Below, one piece after another: positions 41,541 to 50,742 of a stretch of 64,000 nucleotides of DNA. The stretch is from Candidatus Nitrohelix vancouverensis (lineage in GTDB: Bacteria; Nitrospinota; Nitrospinia; Nitrospinales; VA-1). Below the pieces are notes generated by a model, which had not been told where the DNA came from, did not search any database, and saw nothing but the letters and a program-made list of their open reading frames with translations. The number at the start of each line of letters is the position of its first letter. The first letter of the stretch is position 1. The stretch lies in the NCBI GenBank assembly GCA_015698305.1, contig CP048620.1, forward strand, positions 437,885-501,884. Reading direction: 5' to 3'. The position numbers and the translations under genes are program-made.

Positions 41541-42302
41541 ATGAAAATTTCAAAACCTGGAATTCATTCACATGTTCATTCAGCTCCGTTTTACCTGCAG
41601 TCCCTGTTTCTGTTGATCGCAACTGTATTCGTTATACAGCCCGATATCGCCAGCGCCAAGCAAGTCGCTACGCTGGAAAATGTACAGGGAAATGTCCGCG
41701 TCTATAAGGAAGGAAAAAACCGCGGGCGCAAGGGCATGGAAGGCGCCGCGCTCTCTACCAATCAAATCGTTAAAACCGAAGGAGACGACGCCTCCGCCGA
41801 CATCGTCTTTGGAAATGGGGACCGCGTTCGCGTGACCCCAAATTCTGAAATGAGTCTTTCCCAACTGGAAATAGGCGATTCCAGTTCTAAAATTGGCATC
41901 CAGCTTGCCGCAGGAAAAATTTTCAACGTCGTCAACAAATTATCTTCAGACTCCTCCTACGCCGTGAATACTCACACAGCGATCGCCGGAGTGAAGGGAA
42001 CTGTTTTTTCCGCCGAAGTCGATAGCGACCAATCGGTCTTCATGGTTCTGGAAGGCAAAGTCGAAGCCTCCAGCGCCAGCATGCAGGGCAACAGCGTGGA
42101 TGTCGCCGAGATGCACAAGACCATCGTAAAAAAGAATGAAGCCCCGGAAGAACCTGTCGAAATGACCCCGGAAGAAATCGCCATGTTCAATCTTCTCGAA
42201 GACATCAGCGACATGATCCGCGACTCCATTCAGGAAAGCATTCAGGATGATCTGCGCCAGCAATTGATGGAACAGGGCGGCGATATTCTCATCAACCCCT
42301 GA
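41541..42302 (+). CDS. FecR-domain secreted protein
   Basis: 253 residues with an N-terminal hydrophobic signal segment. Residues 50-180 form a FecR domain: GNVRVYKEG, VVFGNGDRVRVTPNSEM-like strand pattern, NTHTAIAGVKGTVFSAEV and VLEGKVEASS. The C-terminal 50 residues are acidic amphipathic helix (DISDMIRDSIQESIQDDLRQQL). With no sigma factor or TonB receptor nearby, it is more likely a periplasmic/surface protein linked to the CHASE2 cyclase than an iron regulator. Confidence 0.85.
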   Translation: MKISKPGIHSHVHSAPFYLQSLFLLIATVFVIQPDIASAKQVATLENVQGNVRVYKEGKNRGRKGMEGAALSTNQIVKTEGDDASADIVFGNGDRVRVTPNSEMSLSQLEIGDSSSKIGIQLAAGKIFNVVNKLSSDSSYAVNTHTAIAGVKGTVFSAEVDSDQSVFMVLEGKVEASSASMQGNSVDVAEMHKTIVKKNEAPEEPVEMTPEEIAMFNLLEDISDMIRDSIQESIQDDLRQQLMEQGGDILINP

Positions 42303-42324
42303 TCGTATCTATTTTAGGTCAACC

Positions 42325-42360
42325 ACCCCGAATCCGACCTTGTCGGCTTCGGGGTTTTTC
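42325..42360 (+). terminator. Terminator after the FecR-domain gene
   Basis: Interrupted stem ACCCCGAA-t-CCGAC / GTCGG-c-TTCGGGGT with a three-base loop, followed by TTTTTC. Confidence 0.88.
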
Positions 42361-42436
42361 GTTTCTATGGCCTCATAATAATCCTCGCCATGCTATAATT
42401 TCCGCTGGATTTACCTTTTAATTTCACGCCACCTTC

Positions 42437-44248
42437 ATGCAGACTTTCTTTCTCTTCCTCTTACTCGGCTGGATTGCGCTGGGCTCAAACTACAATCCCG
42501 AACTTCCCCTGAAGCATTTTGAGATAGCCACGATCACGGCTATGGCCAGCCTGTTCTTCCTGCTTGTCAACCTATGGAGCGCATTTCGCCGCAGGGAGGC
42601 AATCAACCTGCCGCTCAACGGTCCGGCGTTTTGGATCCTGCTCTTCTTTCTATGGGGAGCCGCCGGGTATTTTTACACCTCCCGGCTGGAGGCGACCTTT
42701 TTCATGACCGTGCGTTATTTAGGAGCCGCCGCATTTTTACTCGGTATGATCCTGCATCTGAAACGATCTTGTCAAATCGTTCAAGCCCTCTGGGCGATGT
42801 CCGCATTCGCCGCTGTGATGGCGGGGATCGGAATTTTACAATATATGGAATTCCCCTACGTCATTGGAGCGGGGCCGTTCGCGCCTCTCTCGACAGGCTT
42901 GTTCATCAATCCAAATTTCTTTGCAGGCTATCTGCTGATCCATATCCCCTTTTGTCTCTATCTGATCAAGCGGACGAAAAATCATTTTTTCAGGTTGGGG
43001 CCGATTCTTTTTTTGCTCGCCTTACTGGCGGGACTTGGCTTGACCGATTCTCGTGGCGGGCAATTAACTGCGGCTTTTATACTCTTGCTTTGCAGTCGTT
43101 ATTTTTCAGTCCGTATACAAACCTGGTATGATGCACTCAGCTTGAAAAGAATCAGTGCGATCCTGCTCCTCGGCGCCGCTCTCATCGCTGTCCTGAATTT
43201 TACTCGCCTGGGTCAGTTTGGTGAGTTCGTGGAGAATTTGTCTCAACCGCTTCCGCCTTTTACCAGCGTTCAAACCCTGGAATCTATTCCCGAAGAATCG
43301 GATCTCTTAAAGATGGGACCTTTTAGTCAGGAACAGGGCTTTTGGACGGCTCTTGGATTGCGCCTGGTATTATGGAAAGTAGCTTTTGCTATCGTAGATG
43401 ATTTTCCAGTATCGGGGAGCGGCCCCTGGACCTATTATCTCTTGCTTCCTCTTTTCCTAAAGGCCTATGACTTCAGCCACACGCCGGATCATATCGTCTC
43501 CGAACTGGACCGCATGGTTCATGCCCATAACTGGCTCCTGCAATCAGCTTCAGACACCGGTCTTGTCGGCTTGTCTCTACTTCTCATGGGGCTGGTACGG
43601 ATAGTTACAAGCTATCGCTCCAATGCCTCTATCGATAATGACGAACAACGCTCGCTATCCAATTTCATCTTTCTCGCCCTAGTCGCTTTTTTTGTACATA
43701 ACCTGATCGAATACAATTGGCCGGAACCCGTTTTCATTTATTTTTTCGCGACGGGCGTCGCTTTTATGAACTTCCTTCAACAAGATCCACAATACACAAC
43801 CGCTCCGGCCTGGTTTGGAGATCGTCTGCACTGCCTTAATTTTTTAAGCATCGCAGTCATATGTTTTTGCTCTCTCAGCGCTTTCTTTTTCTACCAAAAA
43901 GGACTTTCCCAGGCTCAACAACAAATACAGGTATCTAGCCTCCAGAACAAACTGGAACGACTGCATCTGCTTTGCCCGCGTTGCGACCTGCCTTATCTCA
44001 ATTTAGCCGCTATCGAATTGTGGAAATTTCAAACCCGTAATGACTTGAATGCATTATCGCTTGCTGAGAAAAACATCCATCTCGCTCTGCAAGTCAGCGT
44101 GGTTAATCCTGAAATCGCACTGCAATGGGGAAAACTACAATTCATGCTTAATGAGCCTGCGCCTTCACGCATTGCCCTTGAATTTGCCGCCAGAAAAAGG
44201 TCAACACGAGACGCCGCTAAAGAATTGCTTGGAAAACTACGCGACTGA
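42437..44248 (+). CDS. O-antigen ligase / polymerase-like membrane protein
   Basis: 603 residues with about 12 transmembrane helices. The Wzy/WaaL-type signature is visible in LTDSRGGQLTAAF, in SGSGPWTYYLLLP and in the periplasmic loop VHAHNWLLQSASDTGLVGLSLLL. The last 90 residues are soluble and may form TPR-like helices (LNLAAIELWKF.., LNDLNALSLAEKNIHLAL-like). Such proteins join or extend glycan chains at the periplasmic face of the inner membrane. Together with the two Kdo transferases it points to LPS or a related surface glycan; substrate unknown. Confidence 0.85.
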   Translation: MQTFFLFLLLGWIALGSNYNPELPLKHFEIATITAMASLFFLLVNLWSAFRRREAINLPLNGPAFWILLFFLWGAAGYFYTSRLEATFFMTVRYLGAAAFLLGMILHLKRSCQIVQALWAMSAFAAVMAGIGILQYMEFPYVIGAGPFAPLSTGLFINPNFFAGYLLIHIPFCLYLIKRTKNHFFRLGPILFLLALLAGLGLTDSRGGQLTAAFILLLCSRYFSVRIQTWYDALSLKRISAILLLGAALIAVLNFTRLGQFGEFVENLSQPLPPFTSVQTLESIPEESDLLKMGPFSQEQGFWTALGLRLVLWKVAFAIVDDFPVSGSGPWTYYLLLPLFLKAYDFSHTPDHIVSELDRMVHAHNWLLQSASDTGLVGLSLLLMGLVRIVTSYRSNASIDNDEQRSLSNFIFLALVAFFVHNLIEYNWPEPVFIYFFATGVAFMNFLQQDPQYTTAPAWFGDRLHCLNFLSIAVICFCSLSAFFFYQKGLSQAQQQIQVSSLQNKLERLHLLCPRCDLPYLNLAAIELWKFQTRNDLNALSLAEKNIHLALQVSVVNPEIALQWGKLQFMLNEPAPSRIALEFAARKRSTRDAAKELLGKLRD

Positions 44249-44285
44249 ATTTGTATCTCTCTTTTCTTACATCCCCTCTTTCCAT

Positions 44286-44325
44286 TCAAGTAATCTCACT
44301 TCACATCAAGTAATCTCACTTCACA
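44286..44325. repeat. 20-bp perfect tandem duplication
   Basis: TCAAGTAATCTCACTTCACA occurs twice back to back in the gap after the O-antigen-ligase-like gene. Confidence 0.95.
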
Positions 44326-44451
44326 TAGAACAATCCCATAGCTAACTGATACAACTACCCTAGAAATGCTTTAGGAGATGAGGAACAACAGGGGGGTGAC
44401 TGCACCTGGCTTGCCTGGAGAACTGAGTCCGACGATTTATCGGGGAGGAAA

Positions 44452-44490
44452 GAAAAAACAAAACCGGAACTCCTTGAGGAGTTCCGGTTT
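44452..44490 (-). terminator. Terminator after the small secreted-protein gene
   Basis: Perfect 13-bp stem AAACCGGAACTCC/GGAGTTCCGGTTT (44461-44490) with a four-base loop, followed on the minus strand by TGTTTTTTC. It ends the beta-barrel/small-protein transcript. Confidence 0.93.
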
Positions 44491-44531
44491 AAGGGGGATG
44501 CTTGCAATTAAATCAAAAATCAATCAACCAA

Positions 44532-44825
44532 TCAGGATGCGTCTCCAGATGCAGTCGCCGTACCGTTGGCAAATCCCGGCTGAATGATATCTTCAAGTAC
44601 GATAGCTTCAGTTTGTTCTTCTACTTCCTGAGCAATTTCAGCAGAAATTTCTGCGCTGATCTCACCCATAATTTCTCCCATCACATCCAAAGCTCCCAAC
44701 AAATCTGCGTCAAAACCCTGAGCATTTGATTTGGAATCGAAACTCTGAAGAGCGAAGAAACTTACAGCCATCGCCAAACCAAAGGCAACAAACTTTTTCT
44801 TAAGGCTCATTTTTTTAAGGCTCAC
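44532..44825 (-). CDS. Small acidic secreted protein
   Basis: 97 residues from a GTG at 44825, chosen because GAGGAG lies eight bases upstream; an ATG five codons later (44810) is the alternative, and the two starts sit in a duplicated MSLKK. A signal peptide (FGLAMAVSFFALQS) precedes a mature part of about 60 residues with degenerate repeats MGEI-MGEI-SAEI-SAEI-AQEV and a small-residue tail. No family recognised. It is 41 bases after the beta-barrel gene and ends at a strong terminator, so the two are an operon. Confidence 0.7.
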   Translation of the reverse strand: MSLKKMSLKKKFVAFGLAMAVSFFALQSFDSKSNAQGFDADLLGALDVMGEIMGEISAEISAEIAQEVEEQTEAIVLEDIIQPGFANGTATASGDAS

Positions 44826-44866
44826 TCTTTTTTCTCCTCAATATCTAATATGATAGTTAGCGTTTG

Positions 44867-45859
44867 TTAGAATGCCGCTTTCAGGCCGAGTTCGAAATGG
44901 TTGTTCCGGTAAAAACTTGCGAACTCATTCGATCGGTTGTACGTGTGCTGATACTTGCCTTCCAGAACCAGGTTCTGCAAGTAACCCCATTTCGTGACCA
45001 GGGTTTTATCAAGCGTCGCAGTGTACTTCTGCTCGTCATCTTCTCGGTCCCTATTGCCGCCCGCTTCGAGCTTACGCGCCTGATACTCTTTTCGAGCGTA
45101 TTGCGCGCCGGCGGTCAAATTGACGCCATAATAGAGAGGAGTTTTAAGACCCGCTTTGACGGTGTATACGTCTCGATCAAAAACGCTGCTTTTCGCCTCG
45201 TCTTGGGCCCACTTTACACCAAGGTCGACTCGACGTTTGAAATTGTCGAAGAAATAATACTGAGCGATACCCGCGCCTGTCGTTTCCGTATTACGCAGGC
45301 TGGTGCTCCAGTTGTTCGCATCGGAGTACAGAGCGTGAATAGAAGTGAGGCCCCATTTTTTGTGCATGTAGTTGAATGAGGGGCGGATATAATGAATGCC
45401 ACTGAAATCGTCGCCATCTACAATATTGTAGATGTATTTGTACATCAACTGAATGTTCACCAAGGCATTGATCTTGTAGGTCGAGTTGATGCCGAACATT
45501 TGAGTGGTGATGTCGCGGTCGCTGTTCTCTTCATAAAGCGTTTGAGAGACGTCGTAGTCAAACTTGAAAGACAACTTGTTCGTGTAGTTATAATTGTATG
45601 CCAGATTCGAGGTCCACTTGAAACCGGTGTCGTCGAATTCCTTGCCCTGCAAGGCCGTAGGAATATTGCCCCGGTCAGGAGCGCCCAGCAAGTTGTCGTC
45701 GCGAATCGCCGATCCGCTGATTTTAAAACTCCAGCTCTTTCCTCCGCCCGCCGCATCCATACTCGGAGCGGCCGAAACCGCCTGAGGCGCTGCAACTGCC
45801 AGAGCCAGCAGGCCCGTCGCCATCACACTCATCCAACGTTTCATTTTGATTGCATTCAT
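44867..45859 (-). CDS. Predicted outer-membrane beta-barrel protein
   Basis: 330 residues with a signal peptide (LALAVAAPQAVSA). The mature chain is a series of alternating amphipathic strands rich in Tyr, Asn and Asp (e.g. LAYNYNYTNKLSFKFDYDV, NVNIQLMYKYIYN pattern), and ends in Phe (ELGLKAAF), as outer-membrane barrels recognised by the Bam machinery do. About 14-16 strands seem likely. Ligand unknown. Transcribed from the promoter at 46049-46077 with the small acidic protein downstream. Confidence 0.85.
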   Translation of the reverse strand: MNAIKMKRWMSVMATGLLALAVAAPQAVSAAPSMDAAGGGKSWSFKISGSAIRDDNLLGAPDRGNIPTALQGKEFDDTGFKWTSNLAYNYNYTNKLSFKFDYDVSQTLYEENSDRDITTQMFGINSTYKINALVNIQLMYKYIYNIVDGDDFSGIHYIRPSFNYMHKKWGLTSIHALYSDANNWSTSLRNTETTGAGIAQYYFFDNFKRRVDLGVKWAQDEAKSSVFDRDVYTVKAGLKTPLYYGVNLTAGAQYARKEYQARKLEAGGNRDREDDEQKYTATLDKTLVTKWGYLQNLVLEGKYQHTYNRSNEFASFYRNNHFELGLKAAF

Positions 45860-46302
45860 AGTCTACCCTGTGGCTATTCTTGAAGATTGATTTTTAATAA
45901 TTGCAAACTGAATTCGGTGTCTCTTTCGCACAGATTCTGCCCCCCGCAAAAATCCTGCGAGCATACTTGGGCTATAAAATACTACATGGCGCCCATTAAG
46001 TCAACTATTTAGCTAGCCTTTGCACGTATTATTTTTATTGAACAAGGAATTATCGTTAATTTGACATAGGATGTCAACCTTTAATCTCATCAATAGTTTG
46101 TTTTTCATTGGATTAGCCCACCCTGCGTTTCGGCGATCCGCATCTTGCAATTAAAATTTAGCTTTTCACTCCCCACGCCTTTTGATACAGTTTTACACTT
46201 CTGCCTGAGCGTATCCCTACTCATTAATAAAAATACTGCCAACGGGACTCTTGGCCTAACTTTCGCCCTGCCATACGGCGCTAACTGAATTGGAATTCTC
46301 GA
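45860..46302. other. Divergent control region between the beta-barrel gene and rimO
   Basis: 443 bases without a coding sequence. It holds the minus-strand promoter at 46049-46077 with a leader of about 180 bases to the beta-barrel gene. I see no clear rimO promoter and no hairpin with a T-run. Confidence 0.6.
46049..46077 (-). promoter_or_regulatory. Near-consensus sigma70 promoter with palindrome over the -35 box
   Basis: Minus strand TTGACA (46072-46077), 17-base spacer, GATAAT (46049-46054). The palindrome TTGACAT-AGG-ATGTCAA (46061-46077) covers the -35 box and upstream spacer, so a dimeric regulator could bind there. Confidence 0.7.
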
Positions 46303-47640
46303 ATGTTTAAAATTGGAATGGTCAGCCTGGGTTGCCCTAAAAATACGGTTGATAGCGAATGGGCGCTGGGCGATCTCGCCGCGCAGGGCTTCAGCCTCAC
46401 ACCGAACGCTGAAGAAGCCGATTGCCTGATCGTCAACACCTGCGGCTTTCTCGAGTCCGCTACGCGCGAATCCATTGATACCATTCTGGAAATGGCTCAG
46501 TACAAGAAAGACGGCGTCTGCAAAAAACTGGTCGTCACCGGATGTCTTTCCGAAAGATACGGCGAGTCTTTGCTTAAAGAAATCCCTGAAATTGACCACC
46601 TGTTGGGCGTGGGGCAATACTCGCAACTCCCAAGCCTTCTATCGGAAAGTATGAACAAGGCGACGGTGGATTCTGAACGCGATTTAACGACGCTTCCGCC
46701 CACCTTTTTTCTGAGCACAGAACATCGCGTTCTGACCACGCCCAATTATTCCGCTTACTTGAAACTCGGCGAAGGTTGCTCCAACAAATGCGCTTTCTGC
46801 ATCATTCCCAAGCTACGCGGTCAGTTCAAAAGCAGAACGCCGGAGACCATCGTCGAAGAAGCGCGGTCTCTCGTCGGGCGCGGCGTGAAGGAACTCAATC
46901 TGATCTCACAGGACACCACCATGTACGGCGTCGACCTGCGCATGAAAAACGGACTGGTGACTCTGCTCAGGGAACTGGTCAAAGTTGACGGCGCGGAATG
47001 GATTCGCCTCTTCTATTGTTACCCGACTTTCATCACCGAAGAATTGCTGGACTTCATCGCCGCCGAACCCAAAGTTTGTAATTATATCGATGTCCCGCTT
47101 CAGCACACCCACGACGACATGCTTCGCTCGATGAAACGCCAGGAATGCGAAGCGGGCGTTCGCAAAATGATAAGCTCCATGCGCTCCAAAGCGCCCGACA
47201 TCGCCCTGCGCACCACCTTCATCACCGGCTTTCCCGGAGAAACCGAAGCGCATTTCCAGCACACGCTCGCATTCATGAAGGAAATCCAGTTCGATCACGT
47301 CGGCATCTTTGCCTACTCTGATGAAGAAGGCACCACCGCCTTTGATTACGCCGACAAGGTTCCGCCGGAACTCGGCGCCGAACGCAAGGACGCTCTGATG
47401 GAAGCGCAGAGGGAAATTTCGCGCAAGAAAAACGAAAAACTCATCGGCTCGGTTGTGTCCGTCCTTACGGAAGGCATCGACCCGGAGGAGGACTACATCG
47501 CCACCGGACGCATGGAGAGCCAGGCTCCGGACATCGACGGACAGGTCATCCTCGAAGAATGCGACGCCGAAGCGGGCGAGATCATCTCCGTGAAGATCAC
47601 CGGCGCCGACGACTACGACCTCGTCGGCCGACCCGTTTGA
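46303..47640 (+). CDS. rimO: Ribosomal protein S12 methylthiotransferase
   Basis: Radical-SAM enzyme that adds a methylthio group to the aspartate of S12. The 445-residue product has the N-terminal cluster cysteines in SLGCPKN, VNTCGFLES and VTGCLSERYG, the radical-SAM CxxxCxxC in GEGCSNKCAFCIIPKLRG, and a C-terminal TRAM domain. Length and SLGCPKNTVDSE start are typical of RimO rather than MiaB. The substrate S12 is encoded at 2564-2941. Followed by pfkA after 37 bases. Confidence 0.95.
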   Translation: MFKIGMVSLGCPKNTVDSEWALGDLAAQGFSLTPNAEEADCLIVNTCGFLESATRESIDTILEMAQYKKDGVCKKLVVTGCLSERYGESLLKEIPEIDHLLGVGQYSQLPSLLSESMNKATVDSERDLTTLPPTFFLSTEHRVLTTPNYSAYLKLGEGCSNKCAFCIIPKLRGQFKSRTPETIVEEARSLVGRGVKELNLISQDTTMYGVDLRMKNGLVTLLRELVKVDGAEWIRLFYCYPTFITEELLDFIAAEPKVCNYIDVPLQHTHDDMLRSMKRQECEAGVRKMISSMRSKAPDIALRTTFITGFPGETEAHFQHTLAFMKEIQFDHVGIFAYSDEEGTTAFDYADKVPPELGAERKDALMEAQREISRKKNEKLIGSVVSVLTEGIDPEEDYIATGRMESQAPDIDGQVILEECDAEAGEIISVKITGADDYDLVGRPV

Positions 47641-47677
47641 TCGAAGCCTTTGCGCGAATCTCGGAGGCATTGCTAGC

Positions 47678-48772
47678 ATGAAACTTCAACGCATCGGCGT
47701 ATTGACCGGAGGCGGAGATTGCTCGGGGCTGAACGCCGTGCTCCGCGCCGTTGTGCGCACCGCCAGCATCCGGCACGATGTTCGCGTCTTCGGGTTCGAA
47801 ATGGGTTTCGACGGTCTCATCTTCGACCGCTGGCAGGAATTGACCACCGCAAACACGCGCGACCTGCTAACGCGAGGCGGCACCCTTCTCGGCGCGACCA
47901 ATAAAGGCAATCCCTTCGACTATAAAACTCGCGAAAAAAATGGAAACATCCGAAGCGAAAATCTCTCCGCGCAAGCGCTCGATAATTTCAATCGACTGAA
48001 ACTCGATTGTCTGATCGCCATCGGCGGCGAAGGCACTCTGGAAATCGCGCATCAATTCTCTGAGATGGGCATGCCCGTCATCGCCGTGCCCAAAACCATC
48101 GACAACGATCTGGCGGGAACCGACTACACCTTCGGCTTCCAAACCGCTGTGCAGGTCGCCTGCGACTCCCTCGACCGATTGCACACGACAGGGAAGAGCC
48201 ATCAGCGCGTGATGATCCTCGAAGTGATGGGCCGCACCGCAGGCTGGATCGCCCTCGAATCCGGCATCTCCGGCGGCGCGCACGTCATTCTGATTCCTGA
48301 AATTCCCTATGATAAAGAAAAGGTGCTGGAGAAAATCCGTCTTCGCGAAGCGGGCGGTCATCCCTACACCGTCATTGTCGTCGCCGAAGGCGCCAGCGAA
48401 ACGGGCGGCGCTCCCGTCATCTCGGAATCGGCAGAACAACGTTTGCAAAACACCGACCGGCTGGGCGGCGTCGGTCACGCCCTCGCCAGAGACCTCGAAT
48501 CCCAACTCGATCACGAAGTCCGTTGCACCGTACTCGGCTACATTCAACGCGGCGGCAGTCCCAATAGCTTTGATCGAATCCTGGCCACGCGCCTGGGCGC
48601 CTACGCGGTTCGCGCCGCCGTCGAGCAGAAATTTGGCAGTCTCGTCGTCCTGCGAACCCCCAACCTCGCCCTGCTCCCCCTCGCCGAAGTCGCCGGCAAG
48701 GTGCGGCTCGTACCGCCGGATTGCCAGCTTCTGCAAACCGCAGAAGACATCGGAATCTGCCTCGGTCGCTGA
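47678..48772 (+). CDS. pfkA: 6-phosphofructokinase, ATP-type with Lys124
   Basis: Glycolytic kinase for fructose 6-phosphate. The 364-residue product has GVLTGGGDCSGLNAV, GGTLLGATNKGNPF, IAIGGEGTLE, PKTIDNDLAGTDYTFGFQTA and EVMGRTAGWIALESG. At the two donor-determining positions it has Gly (GGEG) and Lys (PKTIDND). The combination Gly/Lys occurs in ATP-using actinobacterial PFKs of the mixed group III clade, while PPi enzymes have Asp/Lys, so ATP is the likely donor. Cotranscription with rimO is plausible. Confidence 0.93.
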   Translation: MKLQRIGVLTGGGDCSGLNAVLRAVVRTASIRHDVRVFGFEMGFDGLIFDRWQELTTANTRDLLTRGGTLLGATNKGNPFDYKTREKNGNIRSENLSAQALDNFNRLKLDCLIAIGGEGTLEIAHQFSEMGMPVIAVPKTIDNDLAGTDYTFGFQTAVQVACDSLDRLHTTGKSHQRVMILEVMGRTAGWIALESGISGGAHVILIPEIPYDKEKVLEKIRLREAGGHPYTVIVVAEGASETGGAPVISESAEQRLQNTDRLGGVGHALARDLESQLDHEVRCTVLGYIQRGGSPNSFDRILATRLGAYAVRAAVEQKFGSLVVLRTPNLALLPLAEVAGKVRLVPPDCQLLQTAEDIGICLGR

Positions 48773-49111
48773 CCCGAGCGCCCGCCAATGCAGTTTTTTC
48801 TAAAAAAATCCACTTTCCCGGCTTATAATGTTGTAACCATTTTATCAATATGATAGTGTGATCGGTCAAATCCCAAGGGGGAAAATTTAGACCATTCGTT
48901 ATCCGCGCTTTGTTTCACGAGAAAACGACCCGCCTACACAATCCGTTTGAATACTTGTAGTTAGCCTTTCAAACCGGCTTGCAGAGCGATAGAATTCCAG
49001 GCGCATTTTAAAAACCGCACGCGTACGGATTGAGCGGAGGGTGGCCCACAGGGTCCCCGTTCAAATTGAAGTGCGCGGAGGCAAAACCCAAAGTCATCCA
49101 AGGAGAATTGA
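48773..49111 (+). other. Leader/intergenic region before rpsB
   Basis: 339 bases without a supported gene between pfkA and rpsB. A TATAAT (48824-48829) has no convincing -35 box. The stretch probably contains the rpsB promoter and leader, but no conserved element could be fixed by eye. Confidence 0.4.
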
Positions 49112-49939
49112 ATGCCAGATTTAACCATGAAACAATTGCTGGAAGCCGGAGCGCATTTTGGCCATCAAACCACGCGTTGGAATCCCAAAATGTCGAAATA
49201 CATTTACGACGCACGCAATGGAATCCATATTCTCAATCTGCAAAAAGCGCTGATTGAATTCAAAAAAGCGGAAAACTACGTTAGAACCATTGCCCAGCAA
49301 GGAAAGAAAATTCTCTTTATCGGCACCAAAAAACAGGCCCAGAAGCTGGTAGCGGACGAGGCCGCGCGTTGCGGTATGTACTACATCAACCAACGCTGGC
49401 TCGGCGGCGCGCTGACCAATTTTTCCACGATGCGAAAAAGCATCGACCGTCTGATTGAGCTGGAGCGCATGGAAGCGGAAAATGAATTCGACCGTCTCCA
49501 CAAAAAAGAAGCTCTCAACAAACGCAAGGAAATCACCAAGCTGAACAAATTTTTCTCCGGGATCAAGACCATGAAATCCATCCCGGACGCCGTGTTCGTG
49601 ATCGACATCGAGAAAGAACACATCGCGTTGAAAGAAGCTCGCAAGCTGGGAGTCAAGGTCATCGCCCTGGTCGATTCCAACTGCAACCCCGACGGCGTTG
49701 ATTTCCCGATTCCCGCCAACGACGACGCAATCCGATCCATCAAACTGTTCACTCAAAGGATTGCTGAACTCTGTCTCGAAGGTCAGGAAATGCACAAGGC
49801 TCGACGCGGCGAAGACAAATCTGATGCGGCATCGAAGAAATCGGCTGATGCGGCTCCAAAGAAACAAGCCGAAGCGCCTGCGGCTGAAGCCAAAACGGAA
49901 ACCAGCCCCGCTCCCGAAGCGACGGCGGAGACCAAGTAA
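49112..49939 (+). CDS. rpsB: 30S ribosomal protein S2 with low-complexity tail
   Basis: 275 residues. The conserved start PDLTMKQLLEAGAHFGHQTTRWNPKM (first part LLEAGAHFGHQ), YIYDARNGIHILNL and the later VIALVDSNCNPDGVDFPIPANDDA are typical. The last 45 residues are Ala/Lys/Glu-rich (KKSADAAPKKQAEAPAAEAK) and lineage-specific. SD AAGGAG precedes the start. It heads the rpsB-tsf-pyrH-frr-uppS-cdsA-dxr cluster. Confidence 0.97.
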   Translation: MPDLTMKQLLEAGAHFGHQTTRWNPKMSKYIYDARNGIHILNLQKALIEFKKAENYVRTIAQQGKKILFIGTKKQAQKLVADEAARCGMYYINQRWLGGALTNFSTMRKSIDRLIELERMEAENEFDRLHKKEALNKRKEITKLNKFFSGIKTMKSIPDAVFVIDIEKEHIALKEARKLGVKVIALVDSNCNPDGVDFPIPANDDAIRSIKLFTQRIAELCLEGQEMHKARRGEDKSDAASKKSADAAPKKQAEAPAAEAKTETSPAPEATAETK

Positions 49940-50011
49940 CAGCAACAACGCTTCATTTCAATCTCGACTTGCTCTTGAGCGTTTATCAAGACAAGCTCGA
50001 AACGTTTTCAG

Positions 50012-50038
50012 ACCTTGGGGGGCCGCGCCCCTCAAGGT
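50012..50038 (+). terminator. Strong hairpin between rpsB and tsf
   Basis: A 12-bp stem with one G-U pair (50012-50023 with 50027-50038) and a three-base loop, followed by only TTT. It is better read as an attenuator or processing/stability hairpin that sets the S2:EF-Ts ratio than as a full terminator. Confidence 0.6.
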
Positions 50039-50137
50039 TTGCGGCAAACGCCAACCCAATTCATAGTTTGGCTTGAGGGACACGGCCAGAACATAATCAA
50101 TCAACTCATTAGAGACTCAACACGAGAAGGGAAGCAC

Positions 50138-50731
50138 ATGGAGATCACAGCGGCAATGGTAAAAGACCTGCGCGAACGGTCCGGCGCAGGAATCATGGAA
50201 TGCAAAAAAGCTCTCAAAGAAACCGCAGGCGACGTCGAGGAAGCGATCACGTATCTTCGTAAAAAAGGCCTCGCCAGCGCCGGCAAAAAAGCCGGACGCG
50301 AAACCGGAGACGGCCTGATCGGCTCTTACATTCACGCTGGCGGAAAGATCGGCGTGCTGGTAGAATTGAACTGCGAAACCGACTTCGTCGCAAACACTCC
50401 GGATTTCCAGCAACTCGTGAAAGACGTCAGCATGCATATCGCCGCCGCGCGACCGCGTTTTGTGCGACGTGAGGATGTGACGGAAGAAGACCTTGCCAAA
50501 GAGCGAGAAATTTTCGCCGCACAGGCCCGGGAATCCAAAAAACCCGAAAACATCATTGAAAAAATCGTTGAAGGCAAGATGGAAAAATACTACGAGGAAA
50601 ATTGTCTTCTGGAGCAAACCTTCGTGAAAGATAACAACCTGTCCATCACGGAGTTGATCAAACAAAAAATCGCTCTGCTCGGAGAAAACATCACCGTAGG
50701 AAGATTCAGCCGTTTTGAAATTTCCAAATAG
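50138..50731 (+). CDS. tsf: Elongation factor Ts (short form)
   Basis: Exchange factor for EF-Tu. The ATG at 50138 (SD AGAAGGGAAG) gives 197 residues; the frame is open upstream but that part crosses the rpsB hairpin. [22 protein letters not shown] (as [13 protein letters not shown]), the [11 protein letters not shown] loop that contacts EF-Tu, and the C-terminal helical module are present. At about 200 residues it is the short form known from Thermus and many non-enteric bacteria rather than the 280-residue E. coli form. Confidence 0.96.
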   Translation: MEITAAMVKDLRERSGAGIMECKKALKETAGDVEEAITYLRKKGLASAGKKAGRETGDGLIGSYIHAGGKIGVLVELNCETDFVANTPDFQQLVKDVSMHIAAARPRFVRREDVTEEDLAKEREIFAAQARESKKPENIIEKIVEGKMEKYYEENCLLEQTFVKDNNLSITELIKQKIALLGENITVGRFSRFEISK

Positions 50732-50742
50732 AAAAGGAACCT

